64,000 nucleotides of DNA from Ischnura elegans (lineage: Eukaryota; Arthropoda; Insecta; Odonata; Coenagrionidae). Below the pieces are notes generated by a model. It was not told the DNA's origin. It did not search any database and saw only the letters and a list, made by a program, of their open reading frames with translations. The stretch spans positions 1,054,001 through 1,118,000 of the forward strand of contig NW_025791658.1 of assembly GCF_921293095.1 (NCBI RefSeq), written 5' to 3'. The position numbers and the translations under genes were made by a program. Shown piece by piece: positions 1 to 12,500 of the stretch (within the stretch, counting starts at the first letter, position 1; each line of letters starts with the position of its first letter).

Positions 1-2100
1 AACAATAATAAAAAATACTAAATATCAATTCGTCGCTATGGCAACCACATCAAAAAATCGACCAAAAAATCTAGTCTATGTCCATTGAATATCATGTTCC
101 TCAAACGTTTTAAAGTACAAAATAAAAGCGAAAAAGTTTTAGTCCCATAAGGCTCCCATGTTAATTCAAGTCGATATATCTCGAAAACTAATCGGCTTTT
201 TCAAGTTTTCAGATTTTTTCTCCCGATGAATTTTTTTTTACTTTTACGTCCAATAAGCCAAACACTCCCACCTATCACAGTTTGGGCTGCGAATTGTGAT
301 GAATCAGTCAGTCAGTGAGTGAAATTGCAGCCTTATATATGCGTTAAATATATTCGAAAAGACGATATACCAATTATCACGACTTTTGTCATATTTACCC
401 AAAAATTAGGATATTAACGCTTAACAGCATGTTTATAAACAATAATTACGACTAATCTAAGTGTGATAGGAATTGTTTATGTTAATGGTTATACTTAATC
501 AATAATATTAGAAACTGATCAACAATCGTTGCTCTCAACAATCAAATCAAATATCCTTCTGGAATACAAAGATGCAACGGGTGCAGAGCAGTTATTCGCA
601 TTTTTGACCGTTTCACGTATTTTATAAATCTGAAAAAAATTATACGTTAACACAGGGGTAACAACACATATATTTTTTCGGCGTGTCTATTGTTTGCTAA
701 AATTTTTAATTTAATTTTGAAATTTCAAACTTATTTTAAAGTTTCGTTTTTGGTTAAAAATTTTTGGAAAAAATCAGGATGGTAGACCATAAAAGTTTAC
801 ACAATTTAAAATAACAAAAAATGATTTTACAAAAATAAAAACTTGAGATATGGTTAAAAAACTAAAAATTGTGTTTCAATATTTTTCCGGGTAATTTTCC
901 ATGTTTGCGGCCTTAAACTTTGGGTAAACACTTAATTTTGGATGTACTTTAAGTGTATATTTTTTATTTCCGAAAATATCGGGGGGGCACTTTTCACCAT
1001 CTTAACCTGCTAGACCCTTTTAGGGCTTTACCATTTTTGCGCCGAATAAACGTAGACATTAAAAAAATAAAAAATGTAATTCCCGGTCGAGCAAAAAGTT
1101 TGGAAATTCATCAAGAAATTCTGCAAAAATATAGTCAAAAATTTATTCATCAAAAATGTTCAGCAAATTACACAAGTTATCGCAGTAAAACCACCGGTGG
1201 TTCAACTATGGCGGTGGTTCAACTATTCCTTCTGCTTCAGTGGATCTTGTGGCCTTGTGTCCGGACGCTGAATTAACTCCAGTGTCATTCCAACAAAATC
1301 CAATCATGGGCAGCCAATGGTAAGCCCATGACTCCACATCCGCGACCGCTTTCCCCTTGACCGAGTCTGGCTTCCTGTAAACACGAAAAAATTCACTAGA
1401 AATTCATTTGCAAAATTAAAAAAATTCACTACCGCTCAAAACTTTTCCATCACCCTCGCACGAAACTTGATCTTTATGTCAATGTGAAAACACACTGTAA
1501 AAACTAAATGGACCAACAGAATAAGTATATTTCCTCTCTTAATCATTAATCAACATAGAATATGATTTGTGTTTGAGCTTGTTTTTTTGGTATTGGTATA
1601 TTTAATATTTCTTAGCGTGATTTTAATCATATTTTATATTATAGCTTTTTATATTGATAATATGTTATCTTTTGCCACATTGTACTTGTTTTTAACGAGT
1701 GAAATAATGCTTTTAATGTTACTACCCTTTACTTTTTATATTATCAAATGTTATCTTTCGCAACGCTAAGTTTTTAACGTGCTCATATAATTCTTATTAA
1801 TTTTTGTATGCTCCTTATATGTTTGTTATTTTATGACTTATTATATTCATTTCATGCTATCTTTCGCTACCCTTTACTTTATAAATGTGTTAAATGATGC
1901 TTATTAATGTTTTTTATGCTTTTTATATGTGTTTAATTATGTAATGCATAAATGTATGTCTACATGTAACACTTTTACTGTACATTGGGTTAACACCTGT
2001 ATGAATAAACAATTATTATCATTATAATTATTATTGTAGAAGGTATACACGCTTTGCTCTCAGAACAGATGCAGAAACTTTTGGCTATCCGGAAATAAAT
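1..2100. other. AT-rich stretch without recognised gene
   Basis: No coding frame longer than about 100 codons is credible here. A minus-strand TIR or membrane exon was looked for and not found. The right end (about 1930-2036) looks like a retroelement 3' tail, ending in an (ATT)n-rich microsatellite near 2010-2036. If the receptor gene continues left, this is its intron. Confidence 0.5.
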
Positions 2101-2129
2101 TTTTATTGTGCTTGTGCCATTATTACCAG

Positions 2130-2280
2130 TTCAACGTAAAGTCCATCTACGACAGCATCATTGTCCTCGTTGTTTATCTAGTATAAGTTCCTATCTCTCT
2201 CTTTCCTTCCCTCTGACTTCATTTTAATGTTTATGCTTAAGCCGTCGTGTGAATGAATGAAGTGGTGTATCGGCCATATT
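2130..2280 (+). repeat. Truncated copy of SINE body
   Basis: The segment (CATCTACGACAGCATC to GTGTGAATGAATGAAG) is closely repeated at about 2528-2640, where it forms the body of a tRNA-headed SINE. Here the tRNA head is missing, so this is a 5'-truncated copy. Confidence 0.55.
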
Positions 2281-2431
2281 GGCTTATCTCACTTGGACTC
2301 TGCATGCCCCGAAACCCTTGTTACTGTCTATTTTCTGTTATCGTGTGTTTGTTTATATTTCCTTCTTTTAGCATAGAGAGCATAGAGAGTTTTCATTGTA
2401 TAAATCCCCGCCGAAAACATTTCATAACCGA

Positions 2432-2645
2432 GTGCTTCCTGGTAGCGCAACTGGTTAGAGCACCGTGCCGGCGAGTGGCAGGTTCTTAATTCGATTCCCA
2501 ATCAGGCCGCATTTATTTCTGGCTTTTTCCGTCTACCACAGCATCGTTGTCCTCGTCCTTTTTCTATTACAAGTTCCTATCCCTTTATTTCCTTGCCTGT
2601 GAATTTATTTGTATGTTTGCGCCGTGTGAATGAATGAAGTAGTAT
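2432..2645 (+). mobile_element. tRNA-derived SINE
   Basis: A pol III A-box-like segment (GGTAGCGCAACTGGTTAGAG, 2441-2460) and a B-box-like segment (GGTTCTTAATTCGATTCCC, 2481-2499) lie 40 bases apart as in a tRNA gene. The body that follows is shared with 2130-2280. The tRNA cloverleaf is not intact, so this is a SINE head and not a functional tRNA. Confidence 0.6.
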
Positions 2646-3294
2646 ATTAGAAAATTAATACGCCAACTATCGGCCCAATTGGGAAGTAAAGACCCGAGGA
2701 TACCAAGCATTTCCTATGGGAACCACGTTAACAAAGCATTGGTAACTCTGGGAATTTATTGATTTTTCTAATTATAGTTTTCGTATTATGCAATCATAAC
2801 TTCGTAAGTAATATATTTAATTCATTCCGATTGATTCAAGTGCCTTTTAGTGGCCATTCATTGCTACAATTCACCGTTTCCTGGGACGGTGGTTTTTTTG
2901 TTCAATGCACTTGCGGTAATCTACGCATTGCACTTTTTCTTTGCTAGCCTACTAAGAATGATGTTTTATATCTAAATCACTCATTTATTGTGATAAAGAA
3001 CCATTTGGTTTATCGCCGTGCATTAGTAGAGGATATTTCAGCTTTAATGTATGAATTCAGAAATATTAACTGCTATTTTATGTCGCAGTCCCTAGGAATC
3101 GAAGTACCACATCAAAGGCAATAGAAATCTTCTTTGATATTTTATACATTAATTTTTGCAGTGGCTCAACCATTCATCCTGTTACACCTATGTAATCAAC
3201 ACAACAATATCCTCGATGCGTCGGCCATGTTGGCAAATTACGTCACTGCCTTCAGCGCCGCCATCGGTGATTTGAGTCTCGAATAGATGCTTAC

Positions 3295-3506
3295 GAGCAG
3301 TGGAGGTCCTGTATATCAATAACCGCTGGCACTACAAGCTTGTGTCCATTGACCCTCTCCAACGCAGACGTTGGCCTCATTTCCTTGGAGGCGTACCGCA
3401 GGAGCTTGAAGACCTCGCAGTCGCAAACGAAAGGGTTGTGTCCCAGGAGTAATTTGACACGGGAAAACTTGCTGTCTATGTCGCAGCCGGGGATCACAAC
3501 TTCAGT
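3295..3506 (-). CDS. Exon 4 of minus-strand Toll-like gene (LRR C-terminal cap)
   Basis: The acceptor follows a strong pyrimidine tract (TTCTTTTCTCCCTCTCAG) ending at 3507, phase 0. The exon encodes TEVVIPGCDIDSKF, then LLLGHNPFVCDCEVF, a classic LRRCT opening, and runs to DLHCS. Two ends are possible: a donor GTAAGC at 3294 splicing onward (preferred for a Toll-like receptor), or termination at the in-frame TAA at 3293-3291, which would give an 870-residue protein without a membrane segment. Confidence 0.8.
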
Positions 3507-6500
3507 CTGAGAGGGAGAAAAGAACACAGATGAGAACATAACCTCTTCAGACCTGAAAGATTATTTTATGCATAAAAAAGTGCGTAAGCATCATTTTACT
3601 AAGGAAATGGAACTGAAATGAATTAACCTGCTTATAATATTGATTTCGTAGTGATGGTAACTCCTTGCATCATATGCGATTCGATAAAATAAGGCAGCAA
3701 TAACTAGAGAAAGGTAAGTTTCTATATAAAAAATTTCCGTTGCATCATTTTTCTAAGGACATGGAACTGAAATGAATTAACCTGCTTATAAACATGTAAC
3801 CCAGACGGCACAGAATAATCCGTATCTAATTCGTATGCAGATAGTATTCATTGACAAAAAGCGACGGAGTGGTAGTCAATGGATACTATTTGTATACAAA
3901 TTAGATACGGAGGATTCTGTGCCGTCTGGGAATATTACTGATTACTTGCATCAACCGTGATGCGGATAAAATAAGGCATCAATGACAAGAGAAAGATTTT
4001 ATGAAAAAAAAATCAAATATGCAGAGTGTTGACGTTATATCAGGACATGTTATCGAAATAATATCAATAAATAATAAGCTCTTGTCAATAAATGGTAATC
4101 TCCTTCCTCAATTATACTCATTGTGTATTAAAATAAATAAAAGATCGCAGCACTTTTCCACGTGAATTTTTAATGCGTGCAACGCGCTTCGGCTCACTAA
4201 GCCATTATCTGGTACAAGGCCTTGTATCAGATGAGGGCTCAGTGATCCTAAACGCGTTGTACGCATTAAAAATTCATGTGAAAGTGTCCTACGTTCTTTT
4301 ATTTATTTAAATATGTCTAACTTCCACCAATTGAGACCTGAATCCGTTGAGCTTATTGTATATTAACCCCGAAATTGTAATATTTCGTCATCAACTGCGC
4401 GCGAGATTCAGGAGAGAGACCAAAAACAGGTGAGTGTGCTCAAGGGGAGTGTGTAGTAAATGTGAATTACATTAATATTGGAGTCGCCACCAGGGTGCAG
4501 TTGCCACGTCACTGTGAAACCGGTCTTTACGCATTCATTCGCACCTCAATTTTAGCCACTGGTGACGCAACGATCGGAAACTGTCAATGTGACTGGCTTT
4601 GCATTCCGTTCATAACTTCTTTGAATCAAACAAATACTTTTCTATTATAATAGCCGGCTTTACACCATTATTTTCATGATTTTCACCTTTTCTGCTCATG
4701 CGGCATGTGATATTATCCCAATTTTCTCTTTTAATTAAATGATTTCCTGGTCGCAAAAAGACGAATTTTTAAGATACAAATGTACTTGCATTCTTTTGAT
4801 ATTGCTAAACGATATGTTGGGCTCTGTCAATTTAAGCCAAGGTTCCAATTTGTTTGAAAAGAACCGTTTGAAATCCAGATAGATCGAGCCAGGGATAAAA
4901 TGTGTTCTTCCTCTGGAGTTGGGGACGTTTTATCGTCTCTTCACTGAGTGGTGACTCATGCAGGAAGAGGCTTCAGAAAAAACGTCCTGTTGGTAAAATT
5001 TGCTATTTCCATGAAGATAGTAGGCAATTATAATTTTTGAAGGACATAGCTTTTTCCGGTTATGCTTTTTCCTACTGTTCAAATTGTTAAAACTTCTACC
5101 AGTGACGAAATGCACTTCAAAATCTAGGCATCAATGATAAGAAAGAGTACACAATTGCTCAATGTAAAATGAAAGATAACATAAGTATTTAAAAAATGCG
5201 TCCAGTTGCAACTTCAAAATGAAATATTTCAAAAGGAAGCCCACGTGTGAAAAAACGGGAAAACATCAGGCGTCGCAAATGTGCAAAACCATTTCCTCGC
5301 ACACAATTACAATTTTCAATCAAAATAAAAAATATGATTTTGAATAGCAAGTTCCTGAAAATGGAAAAAGTACAATGAAATTATGAAAAATAAATTTACT
5401 GCAGACTAGTATCGAACATGAAACTTCAGAATGGTATTCCAGCAAATTAGCCTCCTGTGCACACATATATAAATAGCTGAATATCGATTTTGAAGGGAGT
5501 TCATTTCACTGATAAGTGTTGATATTGTTAATTTCACTGGTAAAGTGACATCGTACTTGACTATTATATGTGAAGTAATATTGATAAATAGATCCTGAGA
5601 TTTAGCAATCAACGATGACATTCAACGTGTCACATATTTCTCGCGGGTTGTGTTGCAGTGCTCAAAGGAAGGGGCGGCTCTTAGAATGATTTTCAGGTAC
5701 TCCATGGAAAGCTACCTTAAATGGCCGAACAAAATTAAACAGTGTGTCCCAAAAAGAAAGATCCGTTTTGAACTTGTAATAATATTGAAACAAATGTCAC
5801 TAGACAAGCGAAACAACGCCAGATGTGATCGGCATTTTATAGAGTTTTAGAAAAATTCGCTGAATTTCACCATAAGCGCTGATGTTTTGCGTACAACCCT
5901 TAGACCATCGGTCTAGCAATTTGGTGTAACAATAAGGTGCAGCCAGTCTCGCTAAAGATGACGTACAGCATCGCGAGACCAGGCTTTACACTCTTGGCCT
6001 CCTAGGTCCCCCGACATAACATCATGCGATTTTTTTCCTTTTGGGAAATATTAAACAGCGTGTTTACGTTTCTCCCTTTCTTCGTGACATTGATGAACTA
6101 AATACAACAATATCAACTGCTGTAGCTTCGGTGATAGAAGACACCCCATGCTCAGTTTGGGGTGAATTCAGCTATCGGCTAGATGTCGTCCGCCCAGCCA
6201 ATGGAGGACGTATTGAGCATTTATGATGTGTTTACATAAAGTTTTGTCTCTCATGAGCAATTTAGTATGCAATATGTTGATATTAAGCCCATCTTCCTTA
6301 TCAATAATCTTATTAAAAATTAGGTCATTTTTAGGGACACACAGTAATAGAAATATAACATGTTACGTTACCTTATTGTCTTGGAGTTGCAGAGAGGAGA
6401 TGGAGTTGTGTCTGAGGTCGATAGTCAGATTTTTTGAACCTGGAAAGTGATTGAAGGGCAAACGATTATTTTGAATGAATTTTAACGTGAACGATTCAAG

Positions 6501-9500
6501 GTCCATGGTGTCCCGTGCCCTGGTGTAAAGAAGATCTCCGTGCCACAGTCGTTTGATTTTGTTGTGGCTCAGATCGACGAAAGTCAGGTTTGGCAGAAAG
6601 TGCTGGAACTCCATGGGTATGAAGGCAATTTCATTGTGGGATAGTATGATGACCTGCAATTAAATAATACAGATATTATCATTAATATTACAAATATGGT
6701 TGCTAAAGTCGGCCTCTAAATGTGCTGTCACCCACTTCCCATTAAATCGTGTTTACAGAAGTCGCCACTCGCGTCACTGACGTACAGTTTTATATGAGTT
6801 TAAGGGGAAATAAGGTGTGATTAGGGGTACCAACACTTGATAACCCAATGCTTCTTCCAAGCAACATCAAAAATGTTTAAACTCTCACATCTATTTAGGA
6901 GATATCTAAACTACCCATTATTTTGCAGTATAAATTTTAATGACGAAATATATAGCTGCTAGGTAATTAAAATTTTGTGTAAAATTTCAAGTTTTCCAAG
7001 TAAAAAATCTTGTAATTTAGTTTATCCCAGATACAGCTCATATTTAAAAAGAGTTTAACGTATTTTATTAGCATGATAATGTGATCTATAAATAATATTA
7101 AGTTAAACAATTGGTGGATGCAGTCGTAGAGTGGCTAATGAATAGTTGAATTTGGGTAGCAGGATCACTAGCGACTGGATAAGTAGGAAAGAAATTATCA
7201 GCAGGAAAGCCAAAGCGAAGATAACGGGACACCAAAATAGAGACCTGCTAACATTGGAAAACTTAAATCTGCAAGTAAAAAAACAATTTACAAGACACTA
7301 CATATGGGGTACGCTCCTGCACGAAAGTGAAGCTTGGACAATGACAGCAGTGGAGAAAGCAAGAATAGAGGTCTTGAAAATGTGGTGATGAAGAGGAATG
7401 ATGAGTCTCAAATGGATCGACCGAGTTGGAGATGTGGAAGTCCTAAGAAGAGATGGAGAGAATAGTAGCCTCACGAGAACCTTAAAAAGAAGACAGAAAA
7501 CCTTATTGGCCACATCTTGAGTTATGATAGTCTGATGAAGACAGTTGGAAAAGTGGACGGCAAGAATGGAAAAGGAAGACTTGAAGAAGTGAAAAAGGAT
7601 TTGAAAGGGAAGAAATGCGTTGGTAGAGATATTTTTGCTGATGTTACAATTAGGTGGAAAGTTGCGTTGAACCAATCTTGGAATTGCTAACCAGTGATGA
7701 TGATGATGACCGGATGGTGATGACGGAAGTACACGCAACGGCTAAGTATGAACGCTGCGAGAAGCCCTTGTGACGCCTGACAGCGACTGTGTGAGGCCAC
7801 CTGGGTGCGAGGCTATGAACGCCGCTACGATGCAGGCTGCTTGCTGCCGAGCATGACGGTACCGTAGAGTATCCTGCTAGCAGGTAGCAATTGGCATAAA
7901 TAAGGATTATTTATACTTTATCAATGGAAGGAAATTTTGCGACTATAGGCAATTTAATAGGTGATTATTGAGAAATGTTTCCCTGAGCTCTCTGCCTCAT
8001 GCATGCATTGCTAATCTCAGACGATGTAAAACTCCTTTCTACTCGTACAGAAACTAGGTCCCCGTGACGTCACGTAGAGTGGAATCGCATGGGTGCCAAT
8101 CTGGCCACTTTTAAATGAGGTTAAAATTGACCTTAAACATTTGTCTAAACTAGGATTTCCAAACTCAAATAAAATGTACATTATCAGTATCAAGTGAACC
8201 TATGTTATAGCAATGCAAGAAGCAAAAAGACTCCCACAGTAAAATTAATGCATAACTTTTAATATCGTACAGGTAACAATTGAAAATTTACCCTATGAAC
8301 CCAATTTCAAACCCTCAATGATATCCACTCCAAGTTAACAACCAACAATTGATGAAAACTATTTCCCTGAAATCTTTGTGTGTGCGAGGAATATCTTAAA
8401 AGTATGTTCAAGTAAGTCATTCCACTCCTCTAATCCTTTATATAGGTAGGACTAGCTGACCCGGCGAACTTCGTACCACCTAACAATCAATGAAATTACA
8501 GTTTAGTTACGCCATTTATAAATCAAGAGCGGCTGCATCGTTAATAAAAATGTTAAATAAATATAGCGAAGCAAAGCAATGACGCAGCGAGGGAGGTTTC
8601 TGGGGGTTAAAACCCCCCATGAGCTCAGTGAATTTTTTTATAAAAACTTTTGCTACTAATATTAGGAGAACGGATGAGTAACAAACAAAAAATATTTATC
8701 TATTCACACAGCCGCAATACCCACTATTTTGAACAATTTATCTTAAGAAATGTCTGAGGGAGGGCCCCCACAACTTCGCTTACCTTAGCGAGTTTTTTAT
8801 ACCCTGCAGACCCGTAGTAAGCGAAGGAAGAAATACAGCGGATGGTTTACCGACTCGTAAAAATACCACGTTTAATCGACCATTAGAAAATCAAGGATTT
8901 TCATTAGCATATGAACACAAACGTCACAAAAACTGAAAGAGTGACCATGCGACTTGTTAATCATTATCAAGAATGCAACACGAATTGGATATTGAATACG
9001 TTTAAGCTCAAAAGGGCATATAAGTTGGGATCATGTTATCTTCGGAATGAGAACTTCCTCATCCTTTTTTCCCTCAATTTTCCTTTGAGTAAAGTCGCGT
9101 GAATCACATTCATTATCAATTTTTTTAAATAACCAAACGCATTCCCTTGGATACTTACAGTTGGTTTAGGTTTCGAAAGATCATGAACACAGAGCCTACA
9201 TTTAGCTGTAAATCGTGCCTTGGTAAGCCAGGTAAGTCCAAGGAGTTAAAATATTTAGATAGATAGTTGGTGATATCGTTTTCCTTTGTTACAGTGTTAA
9301 AAGATTTGCATTCATCCAGATTACCAAGTGTTTGATCGTGATTTACCTAGTTTAAGTCATCCACATCTTCGTTCTAGGCCGTCAAAATTATTCACTCAAT
9401 CAACCATTTTTGATATTTGTGTTGACCAATCATATTCTGGAACTCTTTGTTGATGAGTTCACCTTTCGATGAAACTAATTTGCAAATATTCCAAGGAAGT

Positions 9501-12500
9501 GCAATCAAACTCCTCGATTCCTCAACGGGAGCACGGACATTACCGTAAGTCAACAATTTCTTCGAGATTTTTTTACAAACACGGTAGTGAAGAGTCTATT
9601 CGAGCTGGGCTTACAATTAGCCAGAATTAAATTTTTAATATAGAATTTCAATATTTTGAATATATTTAGCAATTAAAATGTTATATTATAACGAAGTTCA
9701 GTTATTAAATTGGTAAAAACAAAACAAATTATTTAATTTGTAATTTTGACCGGCTTATCAATTGTTGTTGCGTTACTGACTCCTAAAAACATATCACTAA
9801 GAAAAATGATTATTTGTGAAATTATCCTTTTTTATGTCCTATAAGTTATCCGGGGCTGAGACGAATACAAAGAACCTAATATCATTGAAATCGGAGCAGC
9901 CGTTCTCGAGTTATAAGTGTTCTAACGAACACAATTTTCGACTTTCTTTTATACATATATAGATTGTTTCAAAATGTCTGTTTACTGTTTATTGAACAAA
10001 ATATTGAATCCATGATCGTTTTTCCTATGTATTTAGGTGTTCACAGGTTTAGACCGATTTTCTTCCAACCCCACTCTTTTGTAAATATTTTGCAAACCCC
10101 AATTGGCCTATTCATGGTTCTTCTCACTTTAAGACTTGTATGGCCTGCTTTAAGGCTTTAAATGCCTGCTATTTCGGTTTTGTTCCAGTTAATCACTCAA
10201 AACGTATGCGTCAACACAGTCACCGCAAAAGTATTAATGGCTTTGATTGTATTTCGTGAATTTAATTCTGTCCATTGATTTTTTCAAAATTATTGCATGT
10301 GTATTTATACGATCATTTATTTATCGAATAATTTACAAATGAACATTTACCCAATTAACCAAATTTCAACTCTCAATAATACCCTTTCCAAGTTATCAAC
10401 CAAGAATTGATGAACACTCTTTCCTTAAAGTTTTGGCATTTGCGGGGAATATCTTAAAAATTTATTCATTTCCGTTATTCCACTCATTTATTATTCTATG
10501 TGGTAAGGATTTTTCACAATGTTTGTTTTCTGTTTTTTAAACATAATGCTGAATTCATGATCGTTCTTTGCTAAACAACTAGGTGAGCACAGGTTTAGAC
10601 CGATTTTCGACAAACCCCGTCCGCTCTTTAGTAAAGATTTTGCGAACTCCACTTAACCTATTCATGGCTCTTCTCACTTGAAGACTTTTCAGACCAAAGA
10701 AACCTACAAATAGATTTTAAAAACTTTTTGCAAGTATATTTAGTCTACAATTTATTGAGAGATATAATGTAAGCAAACCAGTACAAAAATTCTCGAATGC
10801 TTTTACAAGCATATTACGAAATGGGCACGCGGCGCAAAATCTCCTTATTTATTAAAAAAAAAGGCTCACTTGACGAAGAAACTAAGCTTAAAAATATATG
10901 TATTATTATTTACTTTTTCCCCTTATATAGACCTCACTTTATTAATGATCTAATTATTCTTGGAGTAAAGGTTATATAAAATGCAAAAAGGTTGTTAGCC
11001 AACGTTTCAGCATATTTAAAAAATTCATCAGGGCTTATTTTTACACAAATTTATTGATAAAAAAAATGAATAAATATGTACAAAAATAAGCCCTGTAAAG
11101 TTTTGAAATAGACTGAAACGTTGGGTAACAACGTTTTTGCATTAAATACGAAATATACACCAATAGGATGGTTTCCAATCATTTTTTAGTGCCTAGATCT
11201 AAAGATTATTACTCCTGGAGTACGTATTTCACGCTTTTTGATTTTTAAAAGACGATATCTATTTTTCGCGTTCAAATTGAAAGTGAAATTTTTCAAGCGC
11301 GCGAAAACGCGACGGCTCAGTATAAATGCTGGAAAACTCCGTGTGACGTTGTTCAGGTTCCCGCAGACGCAAGTGAGGTGACAATGGGGCAAGGCTTTGA
11401 GCGCTGATACGACGCAGGATGCTTGCAGGTAGCACGGTACCCTGCTAGCTGGTAGCGTTTTGCTTGAATAAGGATTATTAATACCTTATGAAACAAAGAA
11501 AACTTTCCGAGCTAAGTCAGTTTTAATAGGTAATTATTAAGAAATGTTTCCCTGAGCTCTGTGCCTCATGCATGCATTAGTAATCTCAGACGAATTATAA
11601 CTCCTATCTAATCGTATAGAAACTAGGTGCCTGTGACGTCACCTAAGGTGGTATCGCATGGGCACCAATCTGGCCTTTTTCAAATGAGGATAAAATTGAC
11701 CATTAACCCATTAATCCCCAGCGTAGCGTTATCGCAACATTATTGAATCCTAATTCTCAGAACAAGTTTCTACCTCAGAATAATTTTTACTTCGAATTAC
11801 TGTCAATTTATAGGTATCCCTAATCTTTTCATTTCCACCAACATTTTCATTCATATTATTGTATTCTTATGACTGATGGCGTTTGGCACAAAAATTAATG
11901 CGCACACACGAGACACCCTAGGAAAAATGATATACCCCAGCATGTCCCTCAAAAGGCAGAATGGGACATTTCCTCCGAAGGAATACTGATAGCTCCCGGG
12001 GAAGATGTCGAGTGTACAAATAGAGATAATAAATAAAAGATGTAACCTAATTTAAAAAAAATAATCTTTTACATTTATTTCCTGGAGTTTTCCTGGAGGC
12101 GTATAAGCTGCATTTTGTAAAATCATATAATATGATGAAATTTTTTTTTCCAAAAATTCATCTTAACCCTTAGGTGCACGCTAAGCGGGCATTTTGCCGC
12201 ATTCTTCAAAAATTCAAAATATCGCTTTCATTGCGCATGGATCACCGGTGGTTCCCTTTGGTATTCCATTTCTGTACTTTTCCCTCTACCAGGAACATAT
12301 GTTTGCGTCAATGTGACGAGCAACTATTGCGTTAGAATCTTATAAAGTGAGAACGACGACACCTTCGGGTGATTTGCCGCTAGATGGCGTTCGCACGATA
12401 CTAAGGAACTCCTGATAATCAGTCGATACCCTGAAAAATTGGAAGCATAATTCTTTTTTCAATAATATGTTGTTTCGTATTTATTATATTTTTTGTAAGC

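Noticed and set aside
1569-1769. Hydrophobic 66-codon plus-strand frame resembling membrane helices
   Set aside because: T-rich intergenic or intron sequence gives hydrophobic codons. It is on the wrong strand for the receptor and has no context.
2432-2510. tRNA gene
   Set aside because: A and B boxes are present, but no intact cloverleaf was seen and the body is a repeat, so it is a SINE head.
1-3290. TIR domain or membrane exon of the receptor
   Set aside because: All minus-strand frames were scanned by eye. None shows a hydrophobic helix plus TIR motifs of adequate length.
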